A stretch of DNA of 44,661 nt from a virus: positions 1-44,661 of IMG/VR virus record IMGVR_UViG_3300037155_000209, one strand, 5' to 3'. Positions 24,268-32,330 of this stretch are shown piece after piece. The notes beneath the pieces were generated by a model, which was given only the letters and a program-made list of their open reading frames with translations, had not been told where the DNA came from and searched no databases. The translations under genes and the position numbers were made by a program. Numbering within the stretch: position 1 is the first letter of the stretch; each line of letters starts with the position of its first letter.

Positions 24268-27200
24268 CTATCCCCCGATTGCGGCTTCCAGCGTCAGCCC
24301 GACTACCGTAAAGGGCAGCGGGTCTGTTTGCGTTATGAACACCTGACCCGATGTCGTCCAGCTTGCCGGGATGACGATCTCGAGCTCATCCGTCAGCAGC
24401 TTTGGCGGCTGTCCGTAGGCTTCGGTGGTGCGTTGCTTGTACTGCACCTGGCTTGCGAGCGACGGCCCCGCGAAGATCGCGCTGGACTGGTACACCCTCA
24501 CCCAGCATTTGTTGATGTTCTTCACTCGTCCTTGGCCCGAGCCGTCGATCTGCATCACTAGCGGCAGCGTTTTAAGCGCGGGGCTGTAGGGCAGGCCGAT
24601 CGTCACCAGCGTGCATGGATGCTGGATGGTCACCGACCCGCCTGTCACCACTTGCCGGGGCTGCACAATGCCGTCCCCGAGGATTGCGACCGTCTCGCCT
24701 TCGAGCCAGGTCAGGCCGCTGATCGTCGGCCGCGCCCAGGACCAGAGCGTGGTCGCTGCGAACGTGACGCCGGCGGGAATGGGCGAAACAGGGAGCGCAT
24801 TGGCCGCGGCCGTCGACGACGTGCTCAGAATGTTGAACTCGTACTTGTTTCCGTCCGATCCGGTCAGGACTAGGAAGCTGCCTGCATCGGTCTGCGCGGG
24901 GTAGACGAAGATCGGAGCCGAAGATGCCAGGTTGTAGCTCCCGTCCAGTGGGCCGGGTGTCGTGTCAGCGGTCGCCGCGGCCGTGGTTCCCGTCGTGTTG
25001 GTTCCATCGAAGGTGGCGCCGGCGTCGACGAAAAAACAATTCTCAATGTGCTGATCTACTTCAGTCGCGCCGTAGTTGCGCGTCCTCATGCGCTCGATGT
25101 AGTTGACTGGCGAGCCGTTCACTGTGCGGCTGATGATCGCGTAGAGCCGGTCCTCGGCGCCCTCAGCCACGCACGCGATCGACTGAAACGCTCCGTCGGT
25201 TACATGGTGATGCCAGGCGCCGATCTGCTGCTCGGGGATATAGGTCAATCCAAGCAGATTGCCGTTTGAGCTGACAAACCACACCACCTGCCAGGCGCAC
25301 TTCATGAATGCCTGGTCGATGATGGTCAGGTTGTCGAATAGGTGGGCTGCGCGCAGCGAGACATCGCCCGTCACGTAGCCGCCGATCTGCCACTGGAACC
25401 CCATCTCGCGAATGTGGCCACCGCGGGCCGCGGCGTAGATCAGCGAGTTATTGACGATCGTGGGTTGCACGTTCGAGGCGCCAATGTACGATTGCGGCCG
25501 CGGGTCGATGGTCGAGGGCGTGATCACGTCGGTGTTGGTCGGGCTCAGGCTCATTTCGGCCGAGCTCGTGAGCAGCACCAGCTGCAGCAGAGGCACGATG
25601 TGCTCGATGTTCGACAGCTCACGCATGGCGATGCCGATCGCAATCCGGTCAGTATCCTGAATTGGCAGCGAGTAGCTCATGTCGCTCTCGGTGCCTGACT
25701 TCGTCGCCCAGTAGTTTTGTGGCTGGTTGGTGGTTCCTGCGAAGGTGCGCCGCTGCTGAAAGTAGGAGACGGCGCCTGGGTAGTTGCCGGCCGAGTTGAA
25801 CACCGCATCGTAAATGGGCGGCGTGATCGACATGTCGCACGCGATATTGTTGTCGTTGAAGGCGAGCGTCGCGGCCGTGGTCTGCCCGATGTATCCGTAA
25901 AGCCCGTTGAACTTCTTATAAACGTAATAGCGGAAGGCGCCCGCGACCGCTGCCCATGTGATGGTGTTGAATGAGCCGGTCACATTCAGGTTGTTCAGCA
26001 CCGAGACTTCGAGCGAGACCGCGCTTTGCTTAATCCCGGTTGCGTCGACCGCGGTCACAACGTAGAACTGGGTGATGTTGAAGATTTTCGAGCCGTACTG
26101 GATGGTCGCGCCTGCGGCGTAGGTGCTCCAGCCCGAGGAGTCGAGCACGTTGCCGCTGTAATCCATCACCGTGAGCTCGTTCGGGATCAGGTTGCCGCTT
26201 AGGTCGACAGGCACTTTGTTGACCAGGTAGAAGCCGCTGAGGTCGGTGGGCGTCCCGCCGATGGTCGCTATCAGCCCCTTGATGTAGATTCCGTCTCCCA
26301 GGGCCAGAGTGTGGTCTGCAACCGTGGTGATCAGCGCCGGGTTTGCTGTCGAGATGCTTGCCACCTGCGCCTGGTAGCCCGGGCTTTCCGTTATGCCCAC
26401 GCCTGTGGGCGCGCTCAGCGCCTGGCCGAAGACGATGCCCTCAAAGGTCCACCGCTCCGCGCCCTGCCGGCGCAGCTCCATCGGAGGGTAGTTGGGGTGC
26501 ACCAACGTCATCACGTCGGCCGACTGCACGTAGTGGATGGCCATCAGGTCGGCTGCCTGGTAAGGGTTTGCTATCTCGTAAGTGAGGTCGGCTGGCAGCG
26601 GGTACCACAAGGCCACATTTGTGCCGGGGAATTGGTAATACCAGCCTGGGTTTGGGGCCAACCGGACGTAATACGTTCCTGAGAAGGTGACGATGTCCCC
26701 AGGCACGTACCACTCGTAGCCCGACAGGGCGCCGCTGCCGGTGGTCGTCAGAACGACCGCGGCGCCGGTTGCGTCGAGAAGGCTGAAGTGGTTGGCGTCG
26801 ATCGCGACCACCGTATACGGCGTCAGCGTGATCAGGCCGGCAGGAAGGACCCCGCCGATGCCTGCGGCGAACCAGACCAGGTCCCCGGCGCTGAGCCCGT
26901 GAGCCGTCCAGTTGACGATGCCGCCAATCACCGTGAAGGTGGTCGCCAGGTTGGCGACAGTGAACGCGCGTTGTGTCGCGCTGTACTCGAGAGTCGCGCC
27001 CTGGGTGTGGAAGCGGAAGTATTCGGCGCCGAGCTCGATGACCACGGTCTGGGTGGTCGAGTAGGTGAATGGGATCAGCCGCGCCTTTGCGTTGTTCTTG
27101 GTTGTGTTGACGTACTCGAAGCCTGGCCGCTTCTCGGCCGGTCCCAGGGGCGTGGCGATCAGGTTCTCGATCGACGCCGCGCCCGACTCGAACTTGCCAT

Positions 27201-27276
27201 CGTCGATGCGCGCGAACATCTCCGGAGAGAGCTCGCCGCCACTGAATGAGGGTTTGAATACTCGCGTGCTCGCCAT
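24268..27276 (-). CDS. Tail nozzle / tubular protein B-like, 1002 aa
   Basis: The N-terminus is diagnostic of large podovirus tail nozzle or stabilisation proteins: FSGGELSPEMFARIDDGKFESGAASIENLIATPLGPAEKRPGFEYV, then strands ending IELGAEYFRFHTQGA. The middle has Ig-like strands (VSLEVSVLNNLNVTGSFNTITWAAV with YYVYKKFNGLYGYIG, a fibronectin-type look), and a conserved-looking region WATKSGTESDMSYSLPIQDTDRIAI near residue 520. It forms the distal tail tube through which DNA leaves. It follows the adaptor and a 79-residue gene, the order seen in BPP-1- and T7-type phages. Confidence 0.8.
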   Translation of the reverse strand: MASTRVFKPSFSGGELSPEMFARIDDGKFESGAASIENLIATPLGPAEKRPGFEYVNTTKNNAKARLIPFTYSTTQTVVIELGAEYFRFHTQGATLEYSATQRAFTVANLATTFTVIGGIVNWTAHGLSAGDLVWFAAGIGGVLPAGLITLTPYTVVAIDANHFSLLDATGAAVVLTTTGSGALSGYEWYVPGDIVTFSGTYYVRLAPNPGWYYQFPGTNVALWYPLPADLTYEIANPYQAADLMAIHYVQSADVMTLVHPNYPPMELRRQGAERWTFEGIVFGQALSAPTGVGITESPGYQAQVASISTANPALITTVADHTLALGDGIYIKGLIATIGGTPTDLSGFYLVNKVPVDLSGNLIPNELTVMDYSGNVLDSSGWSTYAAGATIQYGSKIFNITQFYVVTAVDATGIKQSAVSLEVSVLNNLNVTGSFNTITWAAVAGAFRYYVYKKFNGLYGYIGQTTAATLAFNDNNIACDMSITPPIYDAVFNSAGNYPGAVSYFQQRRTFAGTTNQPQNYWATKSGTESDMSYSLPIQDTDRIAIGIAMRELSNIEHIVPLLQLVLLTSSAEMSLSPTNTDVITPSTIDPRPQSYIGASNVQPTIVNNSLIYAAARGGHIREMGFQWQIGGYVTGDVSLRAAHLFDNLTIIDQAFMKCAWQVVWFVSSNGNLLGLTYIPEQQIGAWHHHVTDGAFQSIACVAEGAEDRLYAIISRTVNGSPVNYIERMRTRNYGATEVDQHIENCFFVDAGATFDGTNTTGTTAAATADTTPGPLDGSYNLASSAPIFVYPAQTDAGSFLVLTGSDGNKYEFNILSTSSTAAANALPVSPIPAGVTFAATTLWSWARPTISGLTWLEGETVAILGDGIVQPRQVVTGGSVTIQHPCTLVTIGLPYSPALKTLPLVMQIDGSGQGRVKNINKCWVRVYQSSAIFAGPSLASQVQYKQRTTEAYGQPPKLLTDELEIVIPASWTTSGQVFITQTDPLPFTVVGLTLEAAIGG

Positions 27277-27516
27277 CTATCGCTTCTTCCTGTGCGCGCC
27301 CTGGGTCGAGCCGAGAACTTCGTCCGATCGCCAGCGGTCGTCGGTTGGTGCCGAGAATCCGACTGCACTGCAGCCGCCGGCGGCGCTTTTAGGCTCTTCG
27401 CCTTCCTTCAGGTACACGTCATGGATCGGCGTAGTCGGCTCCTTGGCGATAGCTTCGAGCACCGTGTTCGCATCGACGAATTTGCGCAGGATGTATCTCA
27501 CCGTCCCGCCATCCAC
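27277..27516 (-). CDS. Small protein between tail adaptor and nozzle, 79 aa
   Basis: GTG start at 27516 overlaps the adaptor gene's end by 19 bp. N-terminal part (VRYILRKFVDANTVLEAIAKEPTTPIHDVYLKEGEEP) is well ordered in composition; the tail is Gly/Ser-rich then basic (TQGAHRKKR). Its stop abuts the nozzle gene's ATG. Function unknown; a tail assembly or chaperone role is suggested only by place. Confidence 0.55.
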   Translation of the reverse strand: MDGGTVRYILRKFVDANTVLEAIAKEPTTPIHDVYLKEGEEPKSAAGGCSAVGFSAPTDDRWRSDEVLGSTQGAHRKKR

Positions 27517-28202
27517 GACACGCTTTGCTTGACAACGGTGCGGCGTTGGTTTGCATCTGACGAAGTCGCCTGGATCTTGAAGGCTTGGAACTTAGTCAGC
27601 ATCGCGCCCGACATGGTCGCGCCCGCTTCGCCCTTGATGATTGGGCCCGCCAGCATCGAAGCCAGCAGGTAGGAAAGCGCCATCACAAACAGCGGGCTGA
27701 ACTTCGTGGGGTCGCTGACGGCTTGGGTGTAGCGGAGCACTGCAGAGTCGCAGTTAGTCAGGATGATGGAGTTGCCCTCGTCGTCGATCTCGACCGAGTA
27801 GGGCTGCGGAGCATAGAAGTTGTCTGCTGGATTTGCGAACTCAAAGTCAGGGAAGGCCGGGCCTCCCATGGCGAAGGCTGCCGAGCTGCCCAGCGTCGCG
27901 AAGTTTTGGCTGTAGTCGTCCAGGGCGCCAGAAGGCAGCACTGCGATCAAGTTGATCGAGTCCGAAGGGCAGGCGTAGGCGTACAGCCAAGTTGAGCTCG
28001 GGTTCGCGACCGCGGCCAGCGCGACACGCTTTGTGGAGAATCCCCACGTCGCCATTTCGAGCAGGGAATTGACCGCGATCGGGTAAAAGGTTTTACAGTA
28101 GCCTGCCTGCACCGATCCGTCGGGCGGATCGATCGAGGAGACGTTGGCCGTGTCGCCAATGTGCGAGAGTGCGGTGTTGCAGATGTCGACAGCTGACGGC
28201 AT
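27498..28202 (-). CDS. Tail adaptor, T7 gp11-like (tubular protein A), 234 aa
   Basis: Starts MPSAVDICNTALSHIGDTANVSSIDPPDGSVQAGYCKTFYPIAVNSLLEMATWGF-like, the signature opening of the podovirus adaptor family (alternating helix, Cys/Tyr, then WGFSTKRVAL). These proteins form a dodecameric ring joining the portal to the nozzle and carry the fibre docking sites. It lies between the cement/capsid genes and the nozzle gene as expected. Confidence 0.8.
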   Translation of the reverse strand: MPSAVDICNTALSHIGDTANVSSIDPPDGSVQAGYCKTFYPIAVNSLLEMATWGFSTKRVALAAVANPSSTWLYAYACPSDSINLIAVLPSGALDDYSQNFATLGSSAAFAMGGPAFPDFEFANPADNFYAPQPYSVEIDDEGNSIILTNCDSAVLRYTQAVSDPTKFSPLFVMALSYLLASMLAGPIIKGEAGATMSGAMLTKFQAFKIQATSSDANQRRTVVKQSVSWMAGR

Positions 28203-28270
28203 GGTCCCCTCTCAAAAAACAAGGGACCGGAGCTGGTTGGCTTCGGCCCCCTGGTTAATCGGCTCAGAGG

Positions 28271-28456
28271 TTACTTCCTCTTTGCAGGTTTCTGCTGCCG
28301 GCTTGCTGGCTCGCTGTTTTTCGGCGGCTCCTCGGCTTGGGTTGCGGCTTGTTCGACCGGCACGATGTGCTCGTAAAGAGGGCCAGAGTGTTCAAACTCT
28401 TCGCCCTCTACGCGGTACTCCGTGTCGTAGTGATTGCAAAGCGATCGCACCCACAT
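28271..28456 (-). CDS. Small acidic-then-basic protein, 61 aa
   Basis: The ATG at 28456 (MWVRSLCNHYDTEY) is chosen because AGGAG lies 8-12 nt before it; another ATG 21 nt upstream would overlap that site. N-half is acidic (RVEGEEFEHSGP); the C-half is a Pro/Gln/Lys tail (RQQKPAKRK). Unknown; many BPP-1-like modules carry a similar short gene here. Confidence 0.55.
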   Translation of the reverse strand: MWVRSLCNHYDTEYRVEGEEFEHSGPLYEHIVPVEQAATQAEEPPKNSEPASRQQKPAKRK

Positions 28457-28569
28457 AGGTTTGCTCCTGGCTTGCATGGCGGCGTGACTCTCATGGCTTC
28501 AGTAGTGAACTTTCACCACGGCCCGGATTCCCCGCTAAGGGATTACCGCTTTACGCCGCCCTACTTCGT

Positions 28570-29010
28570 TTAGCTGACCGTGAATCCGGACGGCCGTGCG
28601 ATGTTGCGTGGAATCGTGTTGCTGATATACGCATCGAACTTGCCCGCGGTCAGAGCTGCGACGCCTACGCGCCACACGATCTGAATGAACCGGCGCAGCC
28701 CTGTTGGGGGTTGCACCTGCAGCAGGACGGTTCCCGCGACGACGGCAGCCACGGCGACAGCCGGGCCAGCCAGCACGTCGGCAAAAGTGATGCCGTCGGC
28801 CGAGTCCTGCAGTACAGCCTGGACAGTTGCGGATCCGCCTGACGTTGCTGTGGTGTTCACCACAGCATTGATCCAGAGGTTTTCCCCGGTCATGCAGGCG
28901 TCGGAAGCGTTGGCGCTGCCAAAGTCGTAGTCGTTGGTGCTTACGTTGTCGGTCTCGAGCGTGACGACCTGGGCGGAAGCGAGGACGGTTTCAGAATCGA
29001 GCATTCCCAT
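28570..29010 (-). CDS. Capsid cement protein, Bbp16 family, 146 aa
   Basis: ATG at 29010 (MGMLDSETVLASAQ) follows GGGAG by 9 nt. The MLDSE start, VSTNDYDFGS strand, and the later SADGITFADVL and PTGLRRFIQIVWRVGV strands agree with the Bbp16 cement proteins of BPP-1-like phages, which form beta-barrel decorations that stabilise the capsid at its joints. Sits directly after the capsid gene, separated from it by an 87-bp gap with a strong hairpin. Confidence 0.75.
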   Translation of the reverse strand: MGMLDSETVLASAQVVTLETDNVSTNDYDFGSANASDACMTGENLWINAVVNTTATSGGSATVQAVLQDSADGITFADVLAGPAVAVAAVVAGTVLLQVQPPTGLRRFIQIVWRVGVAALTAGKFDAYISNTIPRNIARPSGFTVS

Positions 29011-29023
29011 TTTCTGTTCTCCC

Positions 29024-29050
29024 GCGAGGACCTGGTTCACAGGCCCTCGC
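29024..29050. promoter_or_regulatory. Hairpin between capsid and cement genes
   Basis: GCGAGGACCTG - GTTCA - CAGGCCCTCGC: 10 of 11 pairs are Watson-Crick, with one mismatch (A against C on this strand, G against U in the minus-strand RNA). It lies downstream of the capsid stop and 14 nt before the cement start. No U-run, so it may protect capsid mRNA 3' ends or trim readthrough, setting capsid above cement expression. Confidence 0.45.
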
Positions 29051-29097
29051 CGTTAAAGATTCCTGTTGTCAGCAACGCGCTGAGCAGTTGTTCGCGA

Positions 29098-30162
29098 CTA
29101 GCTGACCTGAGTCTCGGTCGCGAGGATCTGGTCGACGGTCAACACCGGGACGCCCATAAACATGAGCTGGCCGCCGTTGATGCCGGTGCCGCTGCCTGCT
29201 ACCGAGCCGGGTGCAACCGTGCCGTACTGGTTGACTGCCTGGCTGAAGCTGAGAGCGTTCTGGCTTTTGTCGAGAGCGCCGATCGAGAGCATCTCCTTGA
29301 CCGTGCGGCTGGCCAGGAAGGTCGGCGTGCCCATGCCCATCGAGGGAATGCGCGCGAGAGCCTTAATCATCAGCTTGTTGATCCAGGTGGATGCGGTGAT
29401 GGCCTGTGTGCCGCTCTGGCCGAGCAGGTCGGCAGCCTTGATGTTCGCGATGCGAACCGCGTAGCGCCAGTCCTTCACGTGCAGCCCATAGTTCCACTGC
29501 CAGAGTTCGGCATAAGCGCGGAAGCGGTTGTTCGAAGAATCGAAGGCGTCGATGACGCCGAGGTCTTCCTGCGTCAGCCCGGCTTGGGAGCCTTTGGGAT
29601 AGATGCCGGTGACCGTGTTCTCGCCCCACACAATCAGCCAGATGCTGGTGTTGGTCGAGCCCGTTCCGCCGGCGTCGATGATGTTGGCGCCAGAGGTTGC
29701 CGACAGCGACGTGTAGCGCGGCGTGAGGCCCAAGATGCCGTCCTTCTGCGTCTGGGTGTTGCCGTAGACGATCGACTGCGAGAACTGCTCGTTCATCGCT
29801 TCGACGAACGACAGGCCCTCAGACAGGCGGAAGGCGGCGGTGTTGCCGTTCAGGTCGGCGAGGGCCTTGTCGATTTCGTTGCGGCCCTCAAGCATGCAGC
29901 AAACGTCTTCGATGGTGGCGCGTCCGGACTTCGATACTTGAACGCCCTTGTAGAACTCCCTGAAGCCGACGGTGGGAAGGCCGACGCGCACCGAGGCTTT
30001 GTGGCCGGTGGGCAGGTTGCCTTGGATGAAGTTCATGTACTGGATCAGCTCGTTGGACTGGTTGAGGAGCTCGGCGACAACCATTACTTTGCCGTCGGGG
30101 CCGAAGCTCTTGGCGACGTCGACGAGGGTGTTGTGCCCGGAATTGAGAGGGAGGACTGCCAT
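29098..30162 (-). CDS. Major capsid protein, BPP-1-like, 354 aa
   Basis: HK97-fold type: an N-terminal region with DVAKSFGPDGKVMVVAELLNQSNELIQ, the RVGLPTVGFREFYKGVQVSKSG strand, SEGLSFVEAMNEQFSQSIVYGNTQTQ (long helix and E-loop-like turn), and a C-terminal A-domain with GGQLMFMGVPVLTVDQI before the stop. The last strand pattern is usual for podovirus capsids of the Bbp17 type. It follows the scaffold gene by 20 bp. Forms the icosahedral shell. Confidence 0.85.
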   Translation of the reverse strand: MAVLPLNSGHNTLVDVAKSFGPDGKVMVVAELLNQSNELIQYMNFIQGNLPTGHKASVRVGLPTVGFREFYKGVQVSKSGRATIEDVCCMLEGRNEIDKALADLNGNTAAFRLSEGLSFVEAMNEQFSQSIVYGNTQTQKDGILGLTPRYTSLSATSGANIIDAGGTGSTNTSIWLIVWGENTVTGIYPKGSQAGLTQEDLGVIDAFDSSNNRFRAYAELWQWNYGLHVKDWRYAVRIANIKAADLLGQSGTQAITASTWINKLMIKALARIPSMGMGTPTFLASRTVKEMLSIGALDKSQNALSFSQAVNQYGTVAPGSVAGSGTGINGGQLMFMGVPVLTVDQILATETQVS

Positions 30163-30182
30163 AATTTACCGCTTTCTTATAT

Positions 30183-30860
30183 CTAGGTTTTGTCGTAGAG
30201 GACCGAGGCCGCGCTGACGTTGCTCTTGGAGGGAGCGGTGCCTGCGACGAACGTGTCCTCACTGAGCGCCTTACCTGCCTTGAACATCATCCGAATCAAT
30301 TCAGGATGGTTTCCGAGGCCGGTCGAAACCAGCAGCTTGTTCAGTTCCGGCGACCCGAACGTGTCGAGCGCCTTCTTGGCAATCCCCAGGTTGACTTCGA
30401 GTTTGTCGCCGCCGAACTCCTTGTCGGACTTCGAGGCCTCGAACCATCCCTGTTTGGTCGCCGTAATCAGCTCGGCCTGGCTCTCCTGCAATTTCGGAGC
30501 CATCTGGTCGAGCAGCTTCTGTGCCGCATCTTGAGGCAGGTTCGCTTCCTTGGCGCCGGCTTCAAACGCCGCGAGCAGATTCGAGTCGTACTCCTTGCCT
30601 TCAGGAGCTTTGAACTCGTACTTTTCCGGGGCGCCTGCTGCTGCGAGCGCGTCGGCTGCGACCTTAGCCGCGGCTGCTGCCGTGGCGTCGGTTGCGGCTT
30701 GGGCGTCGGTGGCTGCCTTGGCTGCGAGTGCTTCAGTTGCTGCTGCTTGGTCTGCGGTTGCAGCGGGCGCGGGGGTGCCCAAGAGCACTGCTGCGTCCAC
30801 CACGGGCGGGGCTACGGCTTCAGTTTGGATTGGGGCCGGTACCGTCGCTACTACTTCCAT
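30183..30860 (-). CDS. Head scaffolding protein, 225 aa
   Basis: ATG at 30858-30860 has GAGGAA upstream and overlaps the Bbp19-like gene end by 41 bp. The first 85 residues are Ala/Pro/Thr-rich low complexity. The rest matches scaffolds: EKYEFKAPEGKEYDSNLLAAFEAGAKEANLPQDAAQKLLDQM, a charged helix, and a C-terminal peptide AASVLYDKT. In scaffolds the C-terminus binds capsid subunits; the same LYDK ending occurs in the staple protein at 31920. Directly precedes the capsid gene. Confidence 0.7.
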   Translation of the reverse strand: MEVVATVPAPIQTEAVAPPVVDAAVLLGTPAPAATADQAAATEALAAKAATDAQAATDATAAAAAKVAADALAAAGAPEKYEFKAPEGKEYDSNLLAAFEAGAKEANLPQDAAQKLLDQMAPKLQESQAELITATKQGWFEASKSDKEFGGDKLEVNLGIAKKALDTFGSPELNKLLVSTGLGNHPELIRMMFKAGKALSEDTFVAGTAPSKSNVSAASVLYDKT

Positions 30861-31176
30861 CGTTTGATTCCTCTAACATCTGTGCGAAACGCTCAAGGCA
30901 CACCCTGCGGATCAGCTCGAAGGTGCGGTTGCCGAAGTTCCGATTGCCCTCGTTGAACGACATACGCATGGCGTTAGTGTCAAAAGAGAGTCGGAAGACG
31001 CCGGCCTGTTCCAAAAGCCGCCACACGATTCTGCGGCCACGTTTAGAGCCCATGAGCCACTTCACGTCCAGCTCTTCGACTTCAGAAGAAAGGCGGACCC
31101 GGGTCGCTTTCGCTTCCCGGTCCACCTCTTGCCCCTGGAGGTCGGTTGGATCGTAGGGGTTCACAATGCGTATCAT
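30820..31176 (-). CDS. Bbp19-family protein, 118 aa
   Basis: The core EELDVKWLMGSKRGRRIVWRLLEQAGVFRLSF followed by MRMSFNEGNRNFGN is the recognisable pattern of the Bbp19-like phage domain found next to the scaffold and capsid genes of BPP-1-like phages. The C-terminus is Ser/Asp/Gly-rich. Its role in head assembly is not established. Start ATG 31176; the divergent plus-strand moron cluster begins 45 bp upstream. Confidence 0.7.
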   Translation of the reverse strand: MIRIVNPYDPTDLQGQEVDREAKATRVRLSSEVEELDVKWLMGSKRGRRIVWRLLEQAGVFRLSFDTNAMRMSFNEGNRNFGNRTFELIRRVCLERFAQMLEESNDGSSSDGTGPNPN

Positions 31177-31193
31177 CCCGCGAGCTGAATCTC

Positions 31194-31213
31194 TTACGGG
31201 TACCGCTTATAAT
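31194..31213 (+). promoter_or_regulatory. TTACGGGTACC motif joined to a TATAAT box, copy 3
   Basis: TTACGGGTACC at 31194-31204, then TATAAT at 31208-31213 (perfect -10) and exactly 7 nt to the first codon of moron copy 1. The -35 position holds CTGAAT, a weak match. The motif lies in the spacer, where a bound protein would block or aid the polymerase. Confidence 0.6.
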
Positions 31214-31220
31214 TGGCGCC

Positions 31221-31436
31221 ATAGTAGCGACGCACATCGTTCACTGGCCCGGCCAGGACGTCCTCGCTTGCGACGGGCACACAGCCAAACTCCAGAAGCT
31301 GGCCGAGCTCTTGAGATTTGGGCTGAGCGTTACACCGATCGACCCGATCTTCGAGTGCGGGGACTGCGAGAACGACGAGGAACGGGACCGGATACTAGGC
31401 CGGCAAGCTCCCGTGCTTCTCTCCGATCAGCCTTGA
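31221..31436 (+). CDS. Moron copy 1, HW/ACD-type small protein with ATA start (or start-lost pseudogene), 71 aa
   Basis: First of three tandem paralogues. Aligned on the others, its first codon is ATA at 31221, where copies 2 and 3 have ATG; no other start codon lies before the conserved THIVHWPGQDVLACDGH segment. The later FECGDCEN holds a CxxC pair. ATA would be a very poor start codon on a leaderless mRNA, so this copy is either barely expressed or dead, though the rest of the frame is intact. The motif set (His-Trp, ACD-x-H, CxxC) suggests one metal site; function unknown. Confidence 0.55.
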   Translation: MVATHIVHWPGQDVLACDGHTAKLQKLAELLRFGLSVTPIDPIFECGDCENDEERDRILGRQAPVLLSDQP

Positions 31437-31460
31437 CCAGAATCCGTCGCCGGCGTCGCT

Positions 31461-31466
31461 TATTAT
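31461..31466 (+). promoter_or_regulatory. -10 box (TATTAT) of moron copy 2, leaderless
   Basis: TATTAT ends exactly 7 nt before the ATG at 31474. No good -35 at 17 bp (CAGAAT, 31438-31443); a TTGACC lies 22 bp upstream. The same spacing to the start codon as in copies 1 and 3. Confidence 0.5.
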
Positions 31467-31473
31467 TTAGGGA

Positions 31474-31683
31474 ATGAAGGCAGCGAACATCGTGCACTGG
31501 CCTGGCAAAGACGTCCTGGCCTGCGATCCTCACACCGCTCGGCTCACCCAATTAGCACACGCTTTTGCTTTTCAGCTACTCACTACGCGCTGCGATGCAG
31601 TCGCGCGCTGCGAATTCTGCGAGAAAGAGGATGTGAACCCGCCCGCGGGCGTGTTGGGCGCCCCCGGTTTCGATCAGGTTTAG
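31474..31683 (+). CDS. Moron copy 2, HW/ACD-type small protein, 69 aa
   Basis: Starts MKAANIVHWPGKDVLACDPHTARLTQL, closely alike copy 1 in its first 25 residues; the CxxC pair is CEFCEKED near residue 46. No ribosome-binding site precedes the ATG, in line with a leaderless message from the -10 box 7 nt upstream. Convergent with the minus-strand staple gene beyond copy 3. Possibly a lysogeny-expressed accessory protein. Confidence 0.65.
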   Translation: MKAANIVHWPGKDVLACDPHTARLTQLAHAFAFQLLTTRCDAVARCEFCEKEDVNPPAGVLGAPGFDQV

Positions 31684-31687
31684 GCTA

Positions 31688-31716
31688 TTGCGTCTCTTGC
31701 GAGGCTCGCCTACAAT
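31688..31716 (+). promoter_or_regulatory. Promoter of moron copy 3, leaderless
   Basis: TTGCGT (31688-31693), 17-bp spacer, TACAAT (31711-31716), 7 nt, ATG at 31724. Four of six -35 and five of six -10 consensus bases. Confidence 0.65.
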
Positions 31717-31723
31717 CCGACCC

Positions 31724-31987
31724 ATGAAGGCCACCAACATCATCCATTGGTTTGGCGACGACTTCCCCGCCTGCGACGAGCATATGCACAGCCTGGCGAG
31801 CGTCCTGCGTGCGCCGTTAAGGGTGACGGGCTGCGAACCTCTAGAGGAGTGCGAAGGCTGCGCCAACGAGAGACTAGACATCCCGGCCTTCGCCCGGCTG
31901 TGCTCGGGCTCGGTGGCAGCTACGACTTGTCGTAAAGAGTCTTCGCCGTCTTACTCGAGGATCCGGCGCCCACTTCCATGTCCGTGA
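31724..31987 (+). CDS. Moron copy 3, HW/ACD-type small protein, 87 aa
   Basis: Starts MKATNIIHWFGDDFPACDEHMHSLASVL, then CEGCANE gives the CxxC pair. It is more diverged than copies 1 and 2 from each other. Its 3' end overlaps the convergent staple gene by 68 bp, so the last 20 or so residues are forced by that gene's sequence and may be a run-on tail. Leaderless arrangement as for the other copies. Confidence 0.6.
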   Translation: MKATNIIHWFGDDFPACDEHMHSLASVLRAPLRVTGCEPLEECEGCANERLDIPAFARLCSGSVAATTCRKESSPSYSRIRRPLPCP

Positions 31988-32231
31988 TCTGCAGGTCGAC
32001 GCTGGTTTCTGCGTCCCCTACCATCGTCTGGTAGCCGCTCTTGCTGGTCACCAGCGCCTTGGCTGTGATCACGACCTCGTCGCCCACGTTCAGGCTGTCA
32101 CCGGTGCCGAGCTTGGCCAGGGCGTCATCGTCGAGGTGGATTTGAAGCCCCCAAGGGTAGCGGGGGCCTTCATCTGTTGAAGGCGAGCACTGCTCTTTCG
32201 CCTCTTCGGGGCTCATCTTCATGTCGACCAT
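31920..32231 (-). CDS. Capsid staple protein, 103 aa
   Basis: The frame is open upstream, but the ATG at 32229-32231 (MVDMKMSPEEAKEQ) has a GGAGAGG site and matches family starts. The diagnostic block is YPWGLQIHLDDDALAKLG, then VGDEVVITAKALVTSKSGYQ and VDLQITDMEV, and a C-terminal peptide KTLYDKS. Staple proteins pin capsid subunits together in small podovirus heads. Lies between the duplicated tip-domain gene and the capsid block. The C-terminal peptide is shared with the scaffold. Confidence 0.75.
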   Translation of the reverse strand: MVDMKMSPEEAKEQCSPSTDEGPRYPWGLQIHLDDDALAKLGTGDSLNVGDEVVITAKALVTSKSGYQTMVGDAETSVDLQITDMEVGAGSSSKTAKTLYDKS

Positions 32232-32330
32232 GGTCGTGCCTCTCCGTGTGATGCCTAGAGTAAACCGCTGAGTTCGTGCGGGCATCGCGCCCTTTTGCGG
32301 GCCCCGTAGCGCTGGGTTCAACCAGGGTGC

